Source of the DNA: Pseudomonadota bacterium
Lineage (GTDB): Bacteria > Pseudomonadota > Gammaproteobacteria > Steroidobacterales > Steroidobacteraceae
Assembly (NCBI GenBank): GCA_021792555.1
Contig: JAJYUL010000006.1
Coordinates: forward strand, 1 to 64,000
Length of the DNA: 64,000 bases
Direction: 5' to 3'
The notes below the pieces were generated by a model. The model saw only the letters and a list, made by a program, of their open reading frames with translations, had not been told where the DNA came from and did no database searches. Made by a program: the position numbers and the translations under genes. Below, one piece after another: positions 62,423 through 64,000 of the stretch; within the stretch, counting starts at the first letter, position 1, and each line of letters begins with the position of its first letter.

Positions 62423-63504
62423 CTGAGTTTCAGCGTCGCGAGTCCCGCCAGCACCAGGATCAGCGAGATGATCCAGAAGCGCACGATGACCTTCGGCTCG
62501 GCCCAGCCCTTCAGTTCGAAGTGGTGATGCAGCGGGGCCATGCGGAAGATGCGCCGTCCGGTGAGCTTGAACGAGGCCACCTGCAGGATCACCGAGGCGG
62601 TCTCGAGCACGAACACCCCGCCCATCAGCAGCGCCACCAGCTCCTGGCGCACCATGACGGCGATCACGCCGAGCGCCGCGCCGATCGCGAGCGCGCCCAC
62701 ATCGCCCATGAACACCTGCGCCGGATAGGCGTTGAACCAGAGAAAGCCGAGCCCCGCCCCGGAGAGCGCCGAGCAGAAGATGAGCAGCTCGCCCGCCCCC
62801 GGAATCATCGGGATCTCGAGGTAATGCGCGAACACGGCGTTGCCGCTGGCATAGGCGAAGATGCCGAGCGCCGCCGAGACCAGCGCCGCCGGCATGATGG
62901 CCAGGCCATCGAGACCGTCGGTGAGATTGACCGCGTTGCTCATGCCGACGGTCATGAAATAGGCGATGGTGATGAAAGCAGCGGCCGGCAGCGGCTCGGC
63001 GAACGTCTTGATGAAGGGCAGATACAGCGTCCGCTCGGCCGGAACGCTCGCCGTGTAATAGAGGACGGCGGCGATGGCCAGACCGAACACCGACTGGAAG
63101 AAGTACTTCCAGCGTGCCGGCAGCCCGCGCGCGTTGCGCACGACGAGCTTGAGGTAGTCATCGAGGAAGCCGATCAGGCCGAACGCGAACGTGGCCGCGA
63201 GCACCAGCCAGACCTGCCGGCTGGTGAGCTTGGCCCACAGCAGCGTGCTCACCAGGGTGGTCACCAGGATGAGCGTGCCGCCCATGGTCGGGGTGCCGGC
63301 CTTGGGCAGGTGGGTCTGCGGTCCGTCGTCGCGCACCACCTGGCCGATCTGATAGCGCGAGAGGCGCTGGATCATCGGCGGACCGACGAGCAGCGAGATC
63401 ACCAGCGAGGATCCCATGGCGAGGATCGCGCGGAACGTCAGGTACGAGAAGACGTTGAATCCCGAGTACCAGGCGAGGAGCCGGTGTGCGAGCCAGTAGA
63501 GCAT
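62419..63504 (-). CDS. mraY: Phospho-N-acetylmuramoyl-pentapeptide transferase MraY
   Basis: 361 residues, ten helices. FLDDYLKLV (catalytic Asp pair), [14 protein letters not shown] and [13 protein letters not shown] are diagnostic. Transfers the muropeptide to undecaprenyl phosphate, giving lipid I. ATG 63504 directly follows the murF stop. Confidence 0.98.
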   Translation of the reverse strand: MLYWLAHRLLAWYSGFNVFSYLTFRAILAMGSSLVISLLVGPPMIQRLSRYQIGQVVRDDGPQTHLPKAGTPTMGGTLILVTTLVSTLLWAKLTSRQVWLVLAATFAFGLIGFLDDYLKLVVRNARGLPARWKYFFQSVFGLAIAAVLYYTASVPAERTLYLPFIKTFAEPLPAAAFITIAYFMTVGMSNAVNLTDGLDGLAIMPAALVSAALGIFAYASGNAVFAHYLEIPMIPGAGELLIFCSALSGAGLGFLWFNAYPAQVFMGDVGALAIGAALGVIAVMVRQELVALLMGGVFVLETASVILQVASFKLTGRRIFRMAPLHHHFELKGWAEPKVIVRFWIISLILVLAGLATLKLR

Positions 63505-64000
63505 TCAGTGCGCCTCCGGCGGCGCGCCATCGGCGGTGAGCACCGCGACGACCCGCTCGAGCCTGTTGATCCGCGAGCCCTTGACCAGTACCGACACCCC
63601 CGCTCCCGCCTCGGTGAGCGCCGCACGCAGCGCCTCGGCGAGCGAGGCGGCCTCGGGGAACCAGCGCGCGCCCGCGCCGAAGCGCTCGACCGCGAGCGCC
63701 GCGAGCGAACCGGTGGCGTACAGCCGCTCGATGCCGTGCTCGCGCGCGAACTCGCCGATTTCGAGGTGTGCGCTCTCGGCAAACGCGCCGAGCTCGGCCA
63801 TGTCGCCGAGCACGAGCCAGCGCCGGCCCGCGAGCGAGGCGAGCACCTCGATGCCGGAGCGCACCGAACTCGGGTTGGCGTTGTAGGAGTCGTCGATGAT
63901 CCAGGCGCCGCTCGCGGCCTGCTTCAGCTGCAGCCGCCCGGGCACGGGGCGCACCGCCGCCAGGCCCGCGGCGATGTGCGCCAGGCTCGCCCCGGCGCTC
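63505..64000 (-). CDS. murF: UDP-N-acetylmuramoyl-tripeptide--D-Ala-D-Ala ligase MurF, C-terminal part
   Basis: Cut by the right edge; about 164 C-terminal residues are visible. VPGRLQLKQA, WIIDDSYNANPSSVRSGIEV and LVLGDMAELG are the Mur-ligase C-terminal domain blocks specific to MurF, followed by VSVLVKGSR. Adds D-Ala-D-Ala to the tripeptide precursor. It is the first of the visible dcw genes to be transcribed (minus strand). Confidence 0.95.
   Translation of the reverse strand, partial: SAGASLAHIAAGLAAVRPVPGRLQLKQAASGAWIIDDSYNANPSSVRSGIEVLASLAGRRWLVLGDMAELGAFAESAHLEIGEFAREHGIERLYATGSLAALAVERFGAGARWFPEAASLAEALRAALTEAGAGVSVLVKGSRINRLERVVAVLTADGAPPEAH

Overview
The window is a GC-rich gammaproteobacterial chromosome segment. 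The gene neighbourhoods support this: bamD/rluD-pgeF-clpB, secA-mutT, pilB-pilC-pilD-coaE-zapD-yacG, and a full murF-to-lpxC division and cell-wall (dcw) cluster. The run nadE-sucD-sucC-pilS-pilR followed further on by pilA-pilB-pilC-pilD-coaE recalls Xanthomonadales, Nevskiales and Steroidobacter-type genomes. I cannot name a genus. No rRNA, tRNA or CRISPR array was recognised.

Layout. 1-460: end of a probable IS4-type transposase and non-coding DNA. 461-13361: housekeeping genes (mutS, an ArsN2-like acetyltransferase, a lipase-like hydrolase, aspS, a zinc alcohol dehydrogenase, DUF502, FmdB, clpB, pgeF, rluD, bamD). 13634-14325: a small locus of an HTH regulator and a HipA-N-terminus-like protein with an AT-rich operator. 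14535-21743: nadE, sucD, sucC (minus) and pilS-pilR (plus). 21744-39454: an accessory island of visibly lower GC. 39455-45813: pilA, pilB, pilC, pilD, coaE, zapD, yacG. 45814-64000: a hypothetical gene, mutT, secA, an M23 peptidase, dciA and the dcw cluster lpxC to murF, which runs off the right edge.

The most interesting part is the island between the pilus regulators (pilSR) and the major pilin gene (pilA). Nine plus-strand genes, mostly joined by 4-base stop/start overlaps, encode a large multi-spanning membrane protein, an SDR epimerase, a UGM-like FAD enzyme, a GtrA flippase-like protein, a UbiA-type phosphoribosyl transferase, a DprE1-like oxidase, a DprE2-like reductase, a second GtrA and a methyltransferase. 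The UbiA, DprE1, DprE2 and GtrA set is the core of the mycobacterial route to polyprenyl-phosphate D-arabinofuranose, also known in Pseudomonas aeruginosa strains that arabinosylate pilin. Facing it, three minus-strand genes encode a DPM-like glycosyltransferase, a GT-C-like membrane protein and a rhamnosyltransferase-like enzyme. A TPR-sulfotransferase lies on the left flank. I infer a lipid-linked arabinofuranose system whose acceptor may be the pilin encoded directly downstream.

Regulatory features read from sequence: a sigma-54 promoter before pilA, matching the PilSR system nearby; a heat-shock-type promoter before clpB; a rho-independent terminator after pilA; and -10 elements placed so close to several start codons (bamD, zapD, coaE, aspS) that leaderless or nearly leaderless mRNAs are likely. 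Two proteins (SucD, FmdB) carry long Lys/Arg/Ala/Pro-rich histone-H1-like tails.
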